Shown here one piece after another: positions 48,741 to 59,907 of a stretch of DNA of 64,000 nucleotides. The notes beneath the pieces were generated by a model, which saw nothing but the letters and a program-made list of their open reading frames with translations, made no database searches and had not been told where the DNA came from. Origin of the DNA: Ricinus communis (taxonomy: Eukaryota > Streptophyta > Magnoliopsida > Malpighiales > Euphorbiaceae); contig NC_063264.1 in NCBI RefSeq assembly GCF_019578655.1, forward strand, positions 21,785,688-21,849,687. Reading direction: 5' to 3'. The number at the start of each line of letters is the position of its first letter. Positions within the stretch are counted from its first letter, which is position 1. The position numbers were made by a program, and so were the translations under genes.

Positions 48741-49669
48741 TTATTTTTTGATGCTTTGAATAATCTTTGTATGCTCATCAGACCCTACAAGGGGATTATT
48801 CTTTAACCTATCATGGAGAGGTTTTGCTAAATAGTTCAAATTTGGATAAAAATCCATGACATAATTTAAACTGCCAAGGAATCTTTGCAATTGAATTTTT
48901 TCTAAAATTTTATCTGGAAATTTTGAAGTAAAAGCTAGAGATCTTTTAATTGGGGTAATAGTAGTGCCCAAGAAATCTAATTTTTGTTTGAAATAATGAT
49001 ACTTTAGATTTGGAAACAACCAAACCATTTTTCTTAACAACATAGAAAAATGTCTCTAAGTGTTTGAAATGTTGTTCTAGAGAATTTGAAAAAATTAGTA
49101 CATCATCAATGTACACAATGAAAAATTTTGATTAAGGATTAAAAATTTCATTCATAATTTTTTAAAATTCAGAAGGAGCATTTTTTAAACCAAATGGCAT
49201 TATATTCCATTCGTACTGGCCAAATGGAACTGTAAAATGCAGTTTTTTATCGATCTTTAGGATGAATCTGGATTTGCCAAAATTCTAATTTCATATCAAA
49301 TTTAAGTTTGTAGTTAATTACCAATCTAGGTGTATCTCTTTCTATTTCACTATTTTTATTGACATAGAAAGCTGTACACGACCAGGGGGATCTTGATTTG
49401 GTAATTAAGCCTTTCTTTTCTAAGTCCTTGATTTCTATTCTACAATGTCTTTCTAAGGTTTTATTCATTTGGATGGGCCTGGCTTTGGTAGGGATTTGTT
49501 TTTCACTAAATTCCTTTTCATACAGTAAATCTATCATATGTTGTTTTCTTTTCCAGAAAGCATTAGGAAGATTTGAACAAACTTCTCTTTCGATTTTTTC
49601 TTGTAAATCAGAAATGCTTTTTTGGACAAAATCATTTTGCAATTGGCTTTGGATTCTTTTTAAATTCAT
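48741..49669 (-). pseudogene. Viral reverse transcriptase, with internal deletion
   Basis: IPTKARPIQMN and KSRSPWSCTAFYVNK (about 49350-49520) start the domain, followed by PRLVINYK and WQIQIHPKD. The segment normally between these last two is largely absent, so the copy has an internal deletion near 49300. The catalytic box VYIDDVLIFS lies at about 49085-49120 after a frame change; FLGSLNYVMDFYPNL at about 48850 marks the C-terminal part. Confidence 0.82.
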
Positions 49670-49690
49670 ATCTTATTTTAGATGAAAAAG

Positions 49691-50262
49691 CTAGATTTGC
49701 TTTCCTTTAATTAAAGCATTTATCTCAAAATTATAAATTGAGTGAGCTTTTATAAGATTGAGATTTCTTTTCTTAGGTTTTTCTAAAAAAGGAAAAACAA
49801 CTTTTGAACCCTTAGGTTTAAAAATGATACCATCAGTAGTTACTTTAAATGGGGTAATCAAATTAATAAAAGGAGTTCCCAGAATAACTGTTTGTTGCAA
49901 ATCCTTTGTAAGAATAAAAATATTTTTTAAAGCAATATCTTTGTTTAGAATTGCAGCTTCAGTTTTTTCTGCAATTCCAATTTTTGAATTGTTAGCAGAG
50001 ATGAGTCTTTTGTCTCTTGATGATATCTTTTAGGAACCAACTCATAATTGATACAGTTGAGATATGCTCATGTATCAAACAAGGCTATAGTTTCTATTTG
50101 AAAATCATTGAGAAAAATGAGTATTATCTGAATCAAATATTTTCTTGAGGTTATTTCTTTTAGTACATTAATAAAATTTTCTGGAACGTTTTCAGAAACC
50201 TCAAGATTTTGAAAATTATTTTCTTCCTCAGAATCTGATTCACTCTTTTGCTTAAGAATCAA
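49691..50262 (-). pseudogene. Viral aspartic protease, broken at the active site
   Basis: The frame 50262-50068 ends ETIALFDT and then a TGA stop at 50070-50068, exactly where the D-T-G motif would continue. Downstream, QQTVILGTPFINLI (about 49860-49900) is the second conserved protease block. A nonsense change at the active site makes the enzyme impossible. Confidence 0.72.
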
Positions 50263-50579
50263 GCTTTGGAGTAGAATAGAATCATTCTATTGTCTTTCTT
50301 TTAATTCTTTGAGTTATGTTTTAATAGTTTTAATTTCTTTTTGGAGTTCTTGGATAGTAAGAAAATAATACTTTTGGGGGTCATTAATATGCTTGATAGC
50401 TTCAAGAAGAGCTTCTTGTTGCCTAGTGAGCATATTAATATTTTTTGGAATCTCATCCAAATCTGATTCAGAGTATTCGAATGAGGTTTTAACTTCATCA
50501 ATTTTGAACTCTTCCTCGTCATTAGAAAATTTTGATTCAGAAGTTTTAACTAAAAGAGCTGAAATTTTGCTCAAAACTT

Positions 50580-50680
50580 CTTCTTTTATTTGGAGCTCCT
50601 GAAGTTTTTTAGAAAACTTATAAAACTTTGAAGTGTGTCCTTTTTTTCCACATTTGTAACAAGCAATTTTGCTAAAATCT
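50580..50680 (-). pseudogene. Viral coat-protein zinc finger, degenerate
   Basis: The minus strand reads CYKCGKKGHTSKF and then Tyr, at about 50621-50665. It is a C-x2-C-x4-H-x4-C knuckle whose last Cys is replaced by Tyr. It lies between the coat region and the protease, as expected, and is followed by an acidic coiled-coil-like stretch (50574-50314). Confidence 0.65.
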
Positions 50681-50866
50681 TTTCTGGGACTTTGTTTTGC
50701 GTAATTTGAAGAGGATGGCCGTTTGTAAAAATTCTCTCTATTTTTTGGCAGCTTCCTGCCTTTGTAAAAACGTTTTTTCTTATAAGATTTAAAAACATCT
50801 TCTCTGCATTTTTCTTTGCAGGCGGGGGAAGGTTCTATGGGATTATACTCAAACTAGTTACAAAAG

Positions 50867-52223
50867 CTACCTAGTTCTTGTTAGTTTTCTTCGTTTCCCA
50901 TTTGAGTTGTCTTTGAAGCTTAGATCATGGCAAATTTTTAGTCCTTCTTTCTGAGTAAGGCTAACTAATTCGCCATAAGTATAGAGATCATAAGGGATTT
51001 GGCCATTATGGGCTTCTCTTATAGTATTCCTAACTTTTTCACCTAGTATTTCAAGTAAACCAGCTAAGAATTTCTCTTTCCAGAAAGGTTGGTTTGAGTC
51101 TTCTCTAAGCATTACTGATGAGAACCCATATAGCACAAGGAATCCTACTTCAACAAAGAATTCTAATTCCACTAAAGATCCTAATCCAGCAAGGAGTCCT
51201 GATGACATCAAGAGTTGAAGCGACAAAAGGAATCCTATTTCCACTAGGAATCCTAATCCAATTAGCAGTCCTACCGAGATTCAACTTTGATTAATTGTAT
51301 TTCATTCATGGATTAAAGCCCAACGTGAAGACATGAAGATCATATTTGATTTGTGTTCAATTCAAGCCCAAACGTAAAGCCCAAGTCCAAGGTTGAATAT
51401 TCAAAGTCAAAGTCCAATCAAAATAGGAGTTTTCTTTTAACAAGTCCATGTTAAAATAGGAGTTTTCTTTGAATTTACTTCAAGTTTTATTTATTTAGGA
51501 ATCTTGGCCATATATCCTAGTCATTCTAGGATTAGGATTATTATATTTTAAACTCTATAAATAGAGCTATGTAATTCGAAATATATAGATCTTTGATTGA
51601 ATAGAAAACCTTGTTTTTGCTTAAAGAGTTTCTTTAAGTGTTCTTGAGATTAAAGCTTATTGTTTAGGTTTTGATTTCACTTCTACTTTAATTTAATTCT
51701 ATTAACTTGTTAGTTTATAGGATTAATTAAGTTCATCCCATTATAGCTATTAATCTTATTTCTTTATAAATAAGGGTGATAGTTCCGCAAATATCTTTTG
51801 GCAAACCTTATAAGTATCGATCTTGGCGAGTAATCTTCTCTTCAAAAGAAGGCTTACATCAATTACTCTAGTAAGGAAAGTGTCTTTATAGGCTTAGAAA
51901 TTGCTAAGTTTTTTACAGGTTAGATTGCTAAGAAGTTTAGCATTCTTATCTTTGAGATGAGATGGGTCTCCTATCAAATGGAGGGAAATTGTAAGAATTA
52001 GGGTTGACACAACATCCTCAATAGGATTTCCTAGCTCGTCTAAGATGGGGGTTCCTTTTATTGTGGTTTGGATAGCACGTAGGATTTGCAGCTGCTGCAT
52101 TTGGGTGAGATGGTAATCCCACCATCCTTTAAGCTGGCCTGAAAATCCGGCTAAAAGGAGTTCAGCTATAGCTCTATCAGTAGTACCACTTTGGGTTTTG
52201 TAGGCATTTGTTGCCATGGTCAT
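50867..52223 (-). pseudogene. Viral coat-protein-like region, split by a solo LTR
   Basis: The upstream part at 52223-51867 reads SGTTDRAIAELLLAGFSGQL, then WWDYHLTQMQQLQIL. The downstream part at 51110-50900 reads REDSNQPFWKEKFLAGLLEI. The two are separated by the 746-bp solo LTR with its TSD. A stop after KKLSNF also interrupts the frame. Confidence 0.72.
51116..51861 (+). mobile_element. 746-bp solo LTR inserted in the viral coat region, TSD ATTAC
   Basis: It begins TGATGAGAACCC and ends GCTTACATCA, flanked by ATTAC at 51111-51115 and 51862-51866. A TATA box CTATAAATAG lies near 51556. No other copy occurs in the window. With the insertion and one TSD removed, the viral sequence on both sides becomes continuous, which confirms the borders. 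Confidence 0.88.
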
Positions 52224-53649
52224 CTATTGTAAGAGACCAAGAATGTTGTACTCAGACATTCCATCTATATTCCATTCATAGACGGAGGAGGCATTGAACC
52301 TAGATTGGGTAAGGACATTATTTCTGTTTTCTATACTTAAATCAGGAGCAGTAGTCCTAGGAGTATGCCAAGTTAATCTAGGGGCTTGCCATCCCAATCT
52401 ATTGATTTGGGAGGGTTTTTCAGTTACACTTTCTAGTTCTGAATCATTAGATTCACTGCTTTTGGCTTGTTTTGTAGCACTTATATTTCTACTGCTTTGA
52501 GGAGTATCTAGTATTAGGTTTTTTGAAGACTCGAAAGTGGCTAACTTGCTAAGCTGCTCTCTGACTGCTCTAGCAAACTAAGTTTGCTTGTGAAATTGGT
52601 CTTGACTAGGCTTTGAAATCTGATAGGGTTTGAAGATGGGATTTTTGAGTTTTTTTGTTTAACTCACCTCTTTTGGATGACCAGTATTGGAGATTACAGA
52701 GTTTAAGACTGTAGTAGGTCTCTGAGTTTGGCTTTCTATCCTAACCAGTTATTTTCCTATTGTGTTAAGATATGTATTTGAAAAATTATTCTGTTGAACA
52801 ATATTTTTGATATTTTTCTCAAACTCCTCTCTTACTAATTTGTAAGGTGCGGCTTCAATTTTATTTTCTCTATAAGGAATGGTTATCTTCCTAAAAGGAG
52901 GATGTTCAAACTGGATGGTTTGGTTTTCTCTGACCTTCCATTCTGGGGCTTTGTTCTTAATGATAATTGGACTAATGAGTTTATATTTGAAATGATATGA
53001 AATACTATTTTCTTCGCAATAAATCTAAAACCAATCAAAAAATATGATTTGGATCTTGTTTTGCATATAAAATTCATAGTATCTTTCCTGGATACCATCT
53101 TTTTCTTGTAAATTTTTTAACCAAAGCTTTTTGGAATGATTTTTCTTTGAATAGAAATCTTCATGTAAAATTTTTTTATTAATTTGAAAATCTTTTGAAA
53201 TCATGTTGGTTTCTGCTTCTAGATTTTGGGCTATTGCCGATGATGATGGTAAAGAGGGGGTAGAGATGGACTCTATATCATCATCTTTCTTCGGTTCATT
53301 GTAAACAGGTCTACAAACATTGCTTTGATAATCAACATTTTGTAATGTAGTGGTTGAGGTTGGTAAATCTGATATTGAAAATCTTGGTAATGTTTGTGAT
53401 GAAGTTGGTTCTTTGTAAAGGGCATAGATAACATAAGGTATATTTGATACCCTTCCAATATCTATGTTTGAAATTGAAGAACTGTCATCAGAAAATTTAG
53501 AAGAAGATGATTTCTTGTTGAACGTGAGCTTTACTTTCCCATCTAGAAACTGGGTTATGTTTCTGAGATTAGTGTTTGGTTCTGTCTGCTTTGGTGATTC
53601 AGGTTGGGTTGCTGCTTCAAGGATCCATTCTTTTGGAAGAGTGATATCT

Positions 53650-54340
53650 TTCTATTGAATAGTTTTTGGAATTGTTGCGTTGGCTTTAAAAAGGTCTGTT
53701 TGGAGGAATAAGGTTTCTCCTTTTGGTGAGTGAAGTTTGTGTTTCGAACTAAAGGCAGAAATCATAGCTTTGTAATATATTTTGAAAATCAAAGCTATCG
53801 GGATAGACCCTTCAAGAATTTTATAATTATACTTTTTTATCTAGAGAATAATACTCTTTAAAATATTTTTATCATTTAAAAAAATTGTAATATTTAGAAA
53901 ACAATTGAAACTAATAGGTTCTTTGTTAAGACTTGACTCAAAGTACCTAATAAAGAATCATAAAAATTTGTAAACCTAGCATCTCTAAGGACTGCTAAGA
54001 TGGAAGTATCTAAACCTTCTCTGGTAAAGGATTTTATTTCTACTTGGACAAGGCCTATGTGGATGTATTTATAATCTTTTTCTTTATGTTTCTAGAGGGT
54101 TTTGGATTTAGAAGATAGATTTCTTCAAAAGGCTTTGAAATTTAGATAACTCTTTCTTCAGTTTTGATAGTAAAATCTGTTTTGAAGATAGGAGACTTTG
54201 AAAACTCATAGATTTACTTCTTTTAAATCTTGGATATTTCCCAATCATCAATATGCTTTGTAAAATCTTCAATAGTGATTTCTGCACTATTTACTAAACC
54301 TTTAGATCTTGAAGACTCAGAGGTAGAAGAGTTTGAAAAA
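53650..54340 (-). pseudogene. Viral movement-protein-like region, degenerate
   Basis: Pieces in changing frames, including EPISFNCFLNITIFLNDKNI (about 53870-53935) and IALIFKIYYKAMISAFSSKH (about 53745-53805), resemble the 30K-type movement protein of plant pararetroviruses, which enlarges plasmodesmata. Its position at the start of the polyprotein agrees. Stops occur throughout. Confidence 0.6.
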
Positions 54341-54561
54341 GAAGACGATCTACAGAAAAGTGGTTCTAAATCATTTTAAAATAAATCAAAATAACTTTCT
54401 AAACAAACATGAACCAAGCCACCAGTTTTACTGCCCTTATATTAAAGACCGCGTCTTACTACTGTGCATAAATAAACAAGTTTGTTCAACAAAGATATGA
54501 TGCAGTTTAAAATAATTTTAAAATTTATATGCAAACAATCTTCTCTTCCCAACAACTCTAT

Positions 54562-54574
54562 GGCTCTGACACCA
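54562..54574 (-). other. Probable viral minus-strand primer-binding site
   Basis: The minus strand reads TGGTGTCAGAGCC, one base from the initiator tRNA-Met complement TGGTATCAGAGC-type site used by caulimovirids. It lies upstream of the movement-protein region, where the viral genome numbering starts. The same site type also occurs in copia and TRIM elements. Confidence 0.6.
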
Positions 54575-54576
54575 AT

Positions 54577-55689
54577 AGTTATATATTTCTCATGTTTATT
54601 TGCCTTAGCATATAATAAATATAAAAATTTTATAAAATAAAAGTAAAACTTATATTTTATACTAATATTATTATAAATTGAATTATATATAATATAAAAA
54701 AATTAAATATAAAATAAATAAGATAACCATGCAATAGCACGAGTATATTGTTAATATGTATATAAAGAAGGCTAAACTTTTCTATGAGACTTCACTTAGT
54801 AAAAATTATATGAAACCATGTTATGTTATTTTCTAATAAGAAAATGACATGTGACATATTCATAAAATGATAATATAAAGATTTATAAAAGAATTAAATA
54901 TGATCTCAAATGCTTTATTTAAATAAAATACTATTATATTCTAAAAAATTGATTGTAATTAGTATAATAATTATTATAGCTACTACATATTAGTAATAAA
55001 TCTTATTATCTTTCTAATAAATTCATATTCATATATGTAAAAATAAATAATAATAATAAAATAGTAAAAGAATAAAAATTTTAAATTTGGATTATAAAAA
55101 TACTGAAACGAAATTCATGATATTTAAAAATTTATTGATCCAATATCATAAATAGAAAAAATTTCAATCTATATATATTGATATCAAAAAGTAATAATTA
55201 TAATAATAAAATAAATAGTAAAAGTTCTAACAATTTAACTTATTAAAAATAATTATTATAGAAGTATATTAATTTTTTTAGTGCAATGAAATAGATAAAG
55301 GATTAAAATTGACAAATACATATACTTCTCATATTTATTTATTTATTTAGCATATAATAAATATAGAAATTTATAAGAATGTATTATATAATTTTTATAA
55401 AAACTTATATAGATATAAATAAAAAATTATAAAAGTAAAATAAAACTTATTCTTAATACTAATATAATTATAAATTAAATTTTATGTAATATAAAATATA
55501 AAATTTTAAATATAAAATAATAAAATAATCATATACAATAGCATGAGTAAATTGCTAGTGTATATAAAAAAAAGAAAACCAGAAATATTAATGTAAGATG
55601 TCTCTTTTCTATTTTTTTCTTTTTAAGATTATACTTTTAACTCACTGCCTTTTAAAATTAGCGGTAGTCTCTTTTTATTTTATTTTATT
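54577..55689. repeat. AT-rich flank of the viral block with direct and tandem repeats
   Basis: 54745-55312 repeats 37395-38030 in the same orientation. In addition 54585-54730 and 55325-55560 are alike (TTCTCATxTTTATTT, AGCATATAATAAATATA, TAAAACTTAT, CAATAGCAxGAGTA), so a second partial unit follows the first. No coding capacity. These could be quasi-terminal repeats of the viral insertion, LTR-like ends of another element, or duplicated host DNA. Confidence 0.5.
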
Positions 55690-56010
55690 TCATATTAGTC
55701 TTTTTTATTCAATAAGTATATATTTTTTATATTTATTTTTATTTTCTATTTATTATTAGGATTTCCTAAATTTTCTTTTGTATATTACATTGTTCCCTTT
55801 GTGGAGTTCATGGAGTATTTGATTCTCATTATGGAGCGGATTATACTTGAATTTTCTCTTATAGTTTTATACATGGAACCTAGTTTTTTTAATATACTAG
55901 TTGTGAGAATTTTTTGTTAATGTTCTTGCAATGAGACTTATTTAAAGATGAATAAGTCTATTTGTGGTTTTATAAAGCCATTAAGTAGAGCATATAAATT
56001 GTAGTAGCTA
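55690..56010 (+). repeat. Repeat fragment shared with 6383-6740
   Basis: The same ordered phrases occur as in 6383-6740 (TTATTATTAGGATxT, TGTGGAGTTxATG, GATTCTC, CTAGTTGTGAGA-like). It directly precedes the copia Gag remnant and replaces the N-terminal part of gag. Confidence 0.45.
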
Positions 56011-56049
56011 AAATCAATAGTAACCAAACTAATCATGATCAAGCTTTCT

Positions 56050-56335
56050 ATAGTCGGTAAGGAAGAGGCAGTGGCCGTAGAGGATGTTTCAACTCTAGCG
56101 GTCGTGGTTTTGGTCCTGCTGCTAATTAGAATTAACAAGCTTTCAAAGGAAAAATTGAAGGAAATCAATCAAACAATTCCTCTCATAAAAGGGGTGACAC
56201 CATAGTGTGTCAAATTTAGGGCAAAAGAAATCATACATCAATTAAATGCTAGAGTAGATTTAATCATTCCGTTCAGCCGAAGAAAAGCTACCACAAGCTT
56301 TATTCACTCTTACCATAAATGAGGAACATGATCCT
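56050..56335 (+). pseudogene. Copia Gag C-terminus and zinc knuckle
   Basis: A Gly/Arg-rich stretch (RGSGRRGCFNSSGRGFG) is followed by a knuckle-like C-Q-I-stop-G-K-R-N-H-T-S-I-K-C at about 56205-56250: C-x2-C-x4-H-x4-C with the second Cys position now a TAG. Most of gag upstream is missing. Confidence 0.6.
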
Positions 56336-56359
56336 ATCATCTATGCAACAACATACATC

Positions 56360-56860
56360 ATGAATCATACTAGTAAAATTGCTAGACTCACTCCTTATCA
56401 TAATAAAGACTCGTTATATGTTGACAATGGTAATGGTCTTGATATTACTCATGTTGGTAAAGGATTTATAAATACTAAAGAAGACAGTCTTAAATTAAAC
56501 AATATTTTGGTAGTGCTTAAAATTAAGAAAAATCTTTTATTTGTGAGCGAATTAACTTAAGATAATGCTTGCAATATTATATTCACAGCTAATGAATTTT
56601 TTTTTGAGGATTTACAAGGAAGAATAATAGCTAAAGGTGTCAAGAAATACGGTCTCTATGCATTAGAACAGTTACAAAATTTTGCTCTTTCTGCAATTTC
56701 TAATACAACATCTTCAACAATTTGGCATCAACATTTAGGTCATGCAGATTCCAAAATTTTAAATTTCTTAAAAAATAAACAATTTATTAGTGTTTTAAAT
56801 TGGAAAAAAGAAGGAACCATTTATCCTTTTTATCAAATGGAAAAAAAATTGTAAACTTCC
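56360..56860 (+). pseudogene. Copia protease end and GAG-pre-integrase domain
   Basis: The open frame 56360-56560 reads SLYVDNGNGLDITHVGKGFI, then LKNLLFVSELT-like wording (NLLFVSELT), the conserved end of copia protease. After a stop, ANEFFFEDLQGRIIAKGVKK and TIWHQHLGHADSKIL (the WH-x-RLGH block, about 56720) mark the pre-integrase domain. The active-site region upstream is not recognisable. Confidence 0.75.
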
Positions 56861-56879
56861 TTTTAATTTATCAATGAAT

Positions 56880-57612
56880 ATTTCACAACATCCCTTTAAA
56901 AAATTGCATTGTGATTTATGGAGTCCCGCCCCTATTTCTTCTTATCAAAGATTTAAGTATTACGTTGTTATAATTGATGATTTTCTCTTGTTATTCTTGG
57001 CCTATACCTTTTAAAAAAATCTGATTTCTTTGAATAATTTGTTAAATTACAAAGCTCATTGAAAACGGTTTGATAAGAAAATTAAAGATTTTCCAAAGTG
57101 ATGGGGGTGGTGAGTTTACTTCAGAATAATTTGAAGCTCATCTACAACAATGTAGGATTCAACATCAATTTTCTTGTCTTTAACACTCCTGAGCAAAAGG
57201 AAACAACGCCACATTGTTGAAATGGGATTGACTTCACTTTTTCAATCAAAACTGCCAATGAAATATTTGTTTGATGCATTTCTTACCTCATTTTTTATTA
57301 TAAATAGATTATCAAAAAATAAACTTAAAATGGAGTCACCATTCTTAGAACTCTATGGTACTAACCCCAATTATGAAAATTTAAGGGGTTCTAGATGCAG
57401 GTGCTATCCCTATCTTTGAAATTATGGAAAGAGACAAGTTTTCCAAGAAAACATATCCTTGTGTCTTTATCGGGTATAGTTCAATGCACAAAAGGTACCA
57501 TTATCTTGACACTCAATCTAATCGAGTTTATATCTCTAGGCATGTGGTTTTTTATAAAAACAAATTTCCCATTGATAAAAATACCAAAGACGTCAATGTT
57601 ACTTCTCCATAG
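56880..57612 (+). pseudogene. Copia integrase core, frameshifted
   Basis: Integrase blocks are IFQSDGGGEFTS (about 57090, second catalytic Asp), NTPEQ followed by KHRHIVEMGL-like sequence at about 57180-57225, and KLPMKYLFDAFLTSFFIINR. The tail then reads SPFLELYGTNPNYENLR and FIGYSSMHKRYHYLD. At least three frame changes. Confidence 0.78.
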
Positions 57613-58149
57613 TTAGGGTCCTACACTGACAAGGAAATTTGGATTCAAAAAGGGAACCATCAATTAGACACTTCGAATGAAGCAATAAATCAATGTCCTA
57701 TAAGAATACAAATTCTAAATGATGAGATAGAGAACATTCCTGACGTTGCTCAAACAGCAAGAACAAGAACTGATCAACATGCAATAATAGTGATGGACAA
57801 TTTTATAGATAATGCTCACGAACGACGGAGATACTTCATGGAGCATATAATCAACACATCGAAACTGATATTCCACAAGAAGCAAACCTTGATCAAAATA
57901 TTCAAACAGAATAAAGCTCTTAAAGCATTGATCAGACAAATATAAATCAACAAGAAGTTGATCAACCTTTATGCCAACTTGAACTGATTTCATAAACTGA
58001 ACGAGATGACTCAATACAAACTTTTTCTCCTTCATCTTTGTAAAATAACTTTCGAGATATCTCACACTATTTAAGTATTGATCTTCATGTTCCTCTTATA
58101 GGTACAAAAAATGAAAGACAACATAAGATGGTAACATAATGTCAATTGG

Positions 58150-58340
58150 CTTAAAGACCTAAACTTGACCCTCAGTTAGCTATGGAGACGCAAAAATAAG
58201 AGAAAGAAAGAATTTTAATCTTAAAGCATTCACATGCACAACTGATATAACAGAACCCATTCCCCATTGGTACAAAGCAATGAAGGAAGAGCTCTCTGCA
58301 CTTCACGCAAATAAAATATGGTCTCTTGTACCAAGACCTG
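58150..58340 (+). pseudogene. Copia reverse transcriptase N-terminus, truncated
   Basis: HWYKAMKEELSALHANKIWS and LVPRP (about 58275-58338) is the start of copia RT. It ends abruptly against large LTR copy D; the core of RT with its YVDD box is missing from the window. Confidence 0.75.
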
Positions 58341-59670
58341 AACGCACCAACCGACTTGAAACGACGCGCTGATGATGATCCCAGCTTCTGATCTTCCGAT
58401 CCAACCCCCGATCATCCTGAAAGATTTACGGACGATCTCGGCCATTGATTTTCAAACGGAGTCCGATCACCATGAAACCAGTACCATTAGAAATCTTGAG
58501 TTGAGGACAGTCCGGATATGTCCTTCAACCATCCATCACTCGCTGAAAAAGTCAGAAAACGCCGGCTGCCACCACTTTCTCTCTCTACTGCAATTGCCAA
58601 CTCCGGCCACCATTTACGACACCACCACTGCCAAAATAGAGCCCAGGCTGAGGGGAGTGGATCGCCACCAAGAACAATGGCTACCGACACCGGGAACACA
58701 CGCACGGCGGGATGGGAAACTACGGCTGCCTTCCTTGCTCCCACGCCTGCCGTCGCCGCTGCTGTTGAGCTCGACGCCGCCAGCTCTACCACCAAATGGC
58801 TTTGCCACGCCCATTAGTTGGCCACGGAGGGTCATGACAGAGCCCCTTCTTCTCTCCCCCCCCCCCCCCCCCCCCTCCGACGTTGATTTCTTCTACTTCT
58901 TCTTCTTCTCTTTCTTTTCTTTCTTTTCTTCCTATCGACATTTGGTCCCTGAACTTTTCTTCTTTACCATTTAGTCCCTCAACTTTTTTATTTACTAACA
59001 ATTCCATCCTACAAAATTTCTAATTAATCCTTAAACTTTTCTTTTACTTTCAATTAAGCCCCTAACTATTTAATTTAGGCTAAAACAGAATTATTTAAAA
59101 TATATAATTACATATTTACCCTTACTTTTAAATGTAAAATTATCAAAACGCCCTTGCCGACATATTTAATTACACAAATACCAAACATATAATTTTCATT
59201 AAAACTCCATATATTAATAAAATTATATTTTAAACCCTATTCCAAAATAAATTTCCAATTTAATCCTAACACACAATTAATTTAATTAATCAATTTGCTA
59301 AATATTTTCCAATTAAAATTAACACCATTTGCTAATTAAAATTTACCATTCCTCGATAATTATTTTATAAAAGTATTATTTACTATTTCTTTCATAACTC
59401 TCAAATATATAATTTTAATTCATATATTCATTTTGAAAAAATTGAATGACCAAAAATATAATTTATTTCCCAAAGAATTTACTTAATTAATTTCTTAAAA
59501 GTTAAACTAATTGGATATAGAAAATAACTCCCGTATTTGTCTAGCATTAAAATTCCATTTATCATTCCAATTTAAACCAAATAAAAATAAAGTAAAATTA
59601 ATTTAAATAAAACTCATTTATTAATTACTATTAATATTATCATTATTAAAGAAAAATTCCGACTATTGCA
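58341..59670 (+). repeat. Large-LTR family copy D, 5'-truncated, inside copia RT
   Basis: Homology to copies A and B starts at about 58341 (AACGCACCAACCGACTTGAA against AACAGACCAACAGACTCGAA in B) and runs to the LTR end ACTATTGCA at 59670. About 1.8 kb of LTR 5' end and most of RT are missing at the left junction, so a deletion followed insertion. It contains a 200-codon open frame and a C20 homopolymer at 58856-58875. Confidence 0.8.
58372..58974 (+). other. 200-codon open frame in the GC-rich block of LTR copy D
   Basis: It starts MMIPASDLPIQPPII and is rich in Pro, Ser and Arg, ending in a Phe-rich tail from a polypyrimidine tract. The same start (MMIPAFDLPTRPPIIRR) opens a 198-codon frame in copy C (61233-60640, minus). 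Copy A keeps 127 codons (5133-5516) and copy B is broken early. I recognise no domain. It may be non-coding GC-rich LTR sequence that happens to be open. Confidence 0.3.
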
Positions 59671-59907
59671 GTCGAGCTCTTCTTTATCTAACTCATACCC
59701 AACCAAATATTATTTATCTGTGAACAAGATATGTCAAAAGGTACAAAATCCAACGGTTGGTGACTTCAAAGCAATCAAGAGGATAATTCGATATGTTAAA
59801 GGAACCCTAAATTTTGGACTCCAATTCAGTCAACAAAGCTCTCTCAACCTTTATAATTTTAGGGTGCTGATTGGGGTGGATGTCCTATGACAAGAAGAAA
59901 TACTTCT
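59671..59907 (+). pseudogene. Copia RT end and RNase H start
   Basis: YLSVNKICQKVQNPTVGDFK, then AIKRIIRYVKGTLNFGLQFS, precede the RNase H opening ADWGG-CPMTRRNTS (about 59865-59905) in a shifted frame. It ends at the TSD CTTCT (59903-59907) of solo LTR C and resumes at 63307. Confidence 0.8.

Larger units (their letters stand above)
46876..54576 (-). pseudogene. Endogenous pararetrovirus (Caulimoviridae), decayed polyprotein
   Basis: The minus-strand order is a primer-binding site (54574-54562), movement-protein-like region, coat-protein-like region with zinc finger, aspartic protease, reverse transcriptase, RNase H and a C-terminal region. This polyprotein order, the RT/RNase H motifs and the tRNA-Met PBS fit an ancient caulimovirid integrated in the plant genome, as is common in eudicots. 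A florendovirus-like affiliation is my inference. Stops, frameshifts and deletions break every domain, and a 746-bp solo LTR interrupts the coat region, so it is a fossil. Confidence 0.85.
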
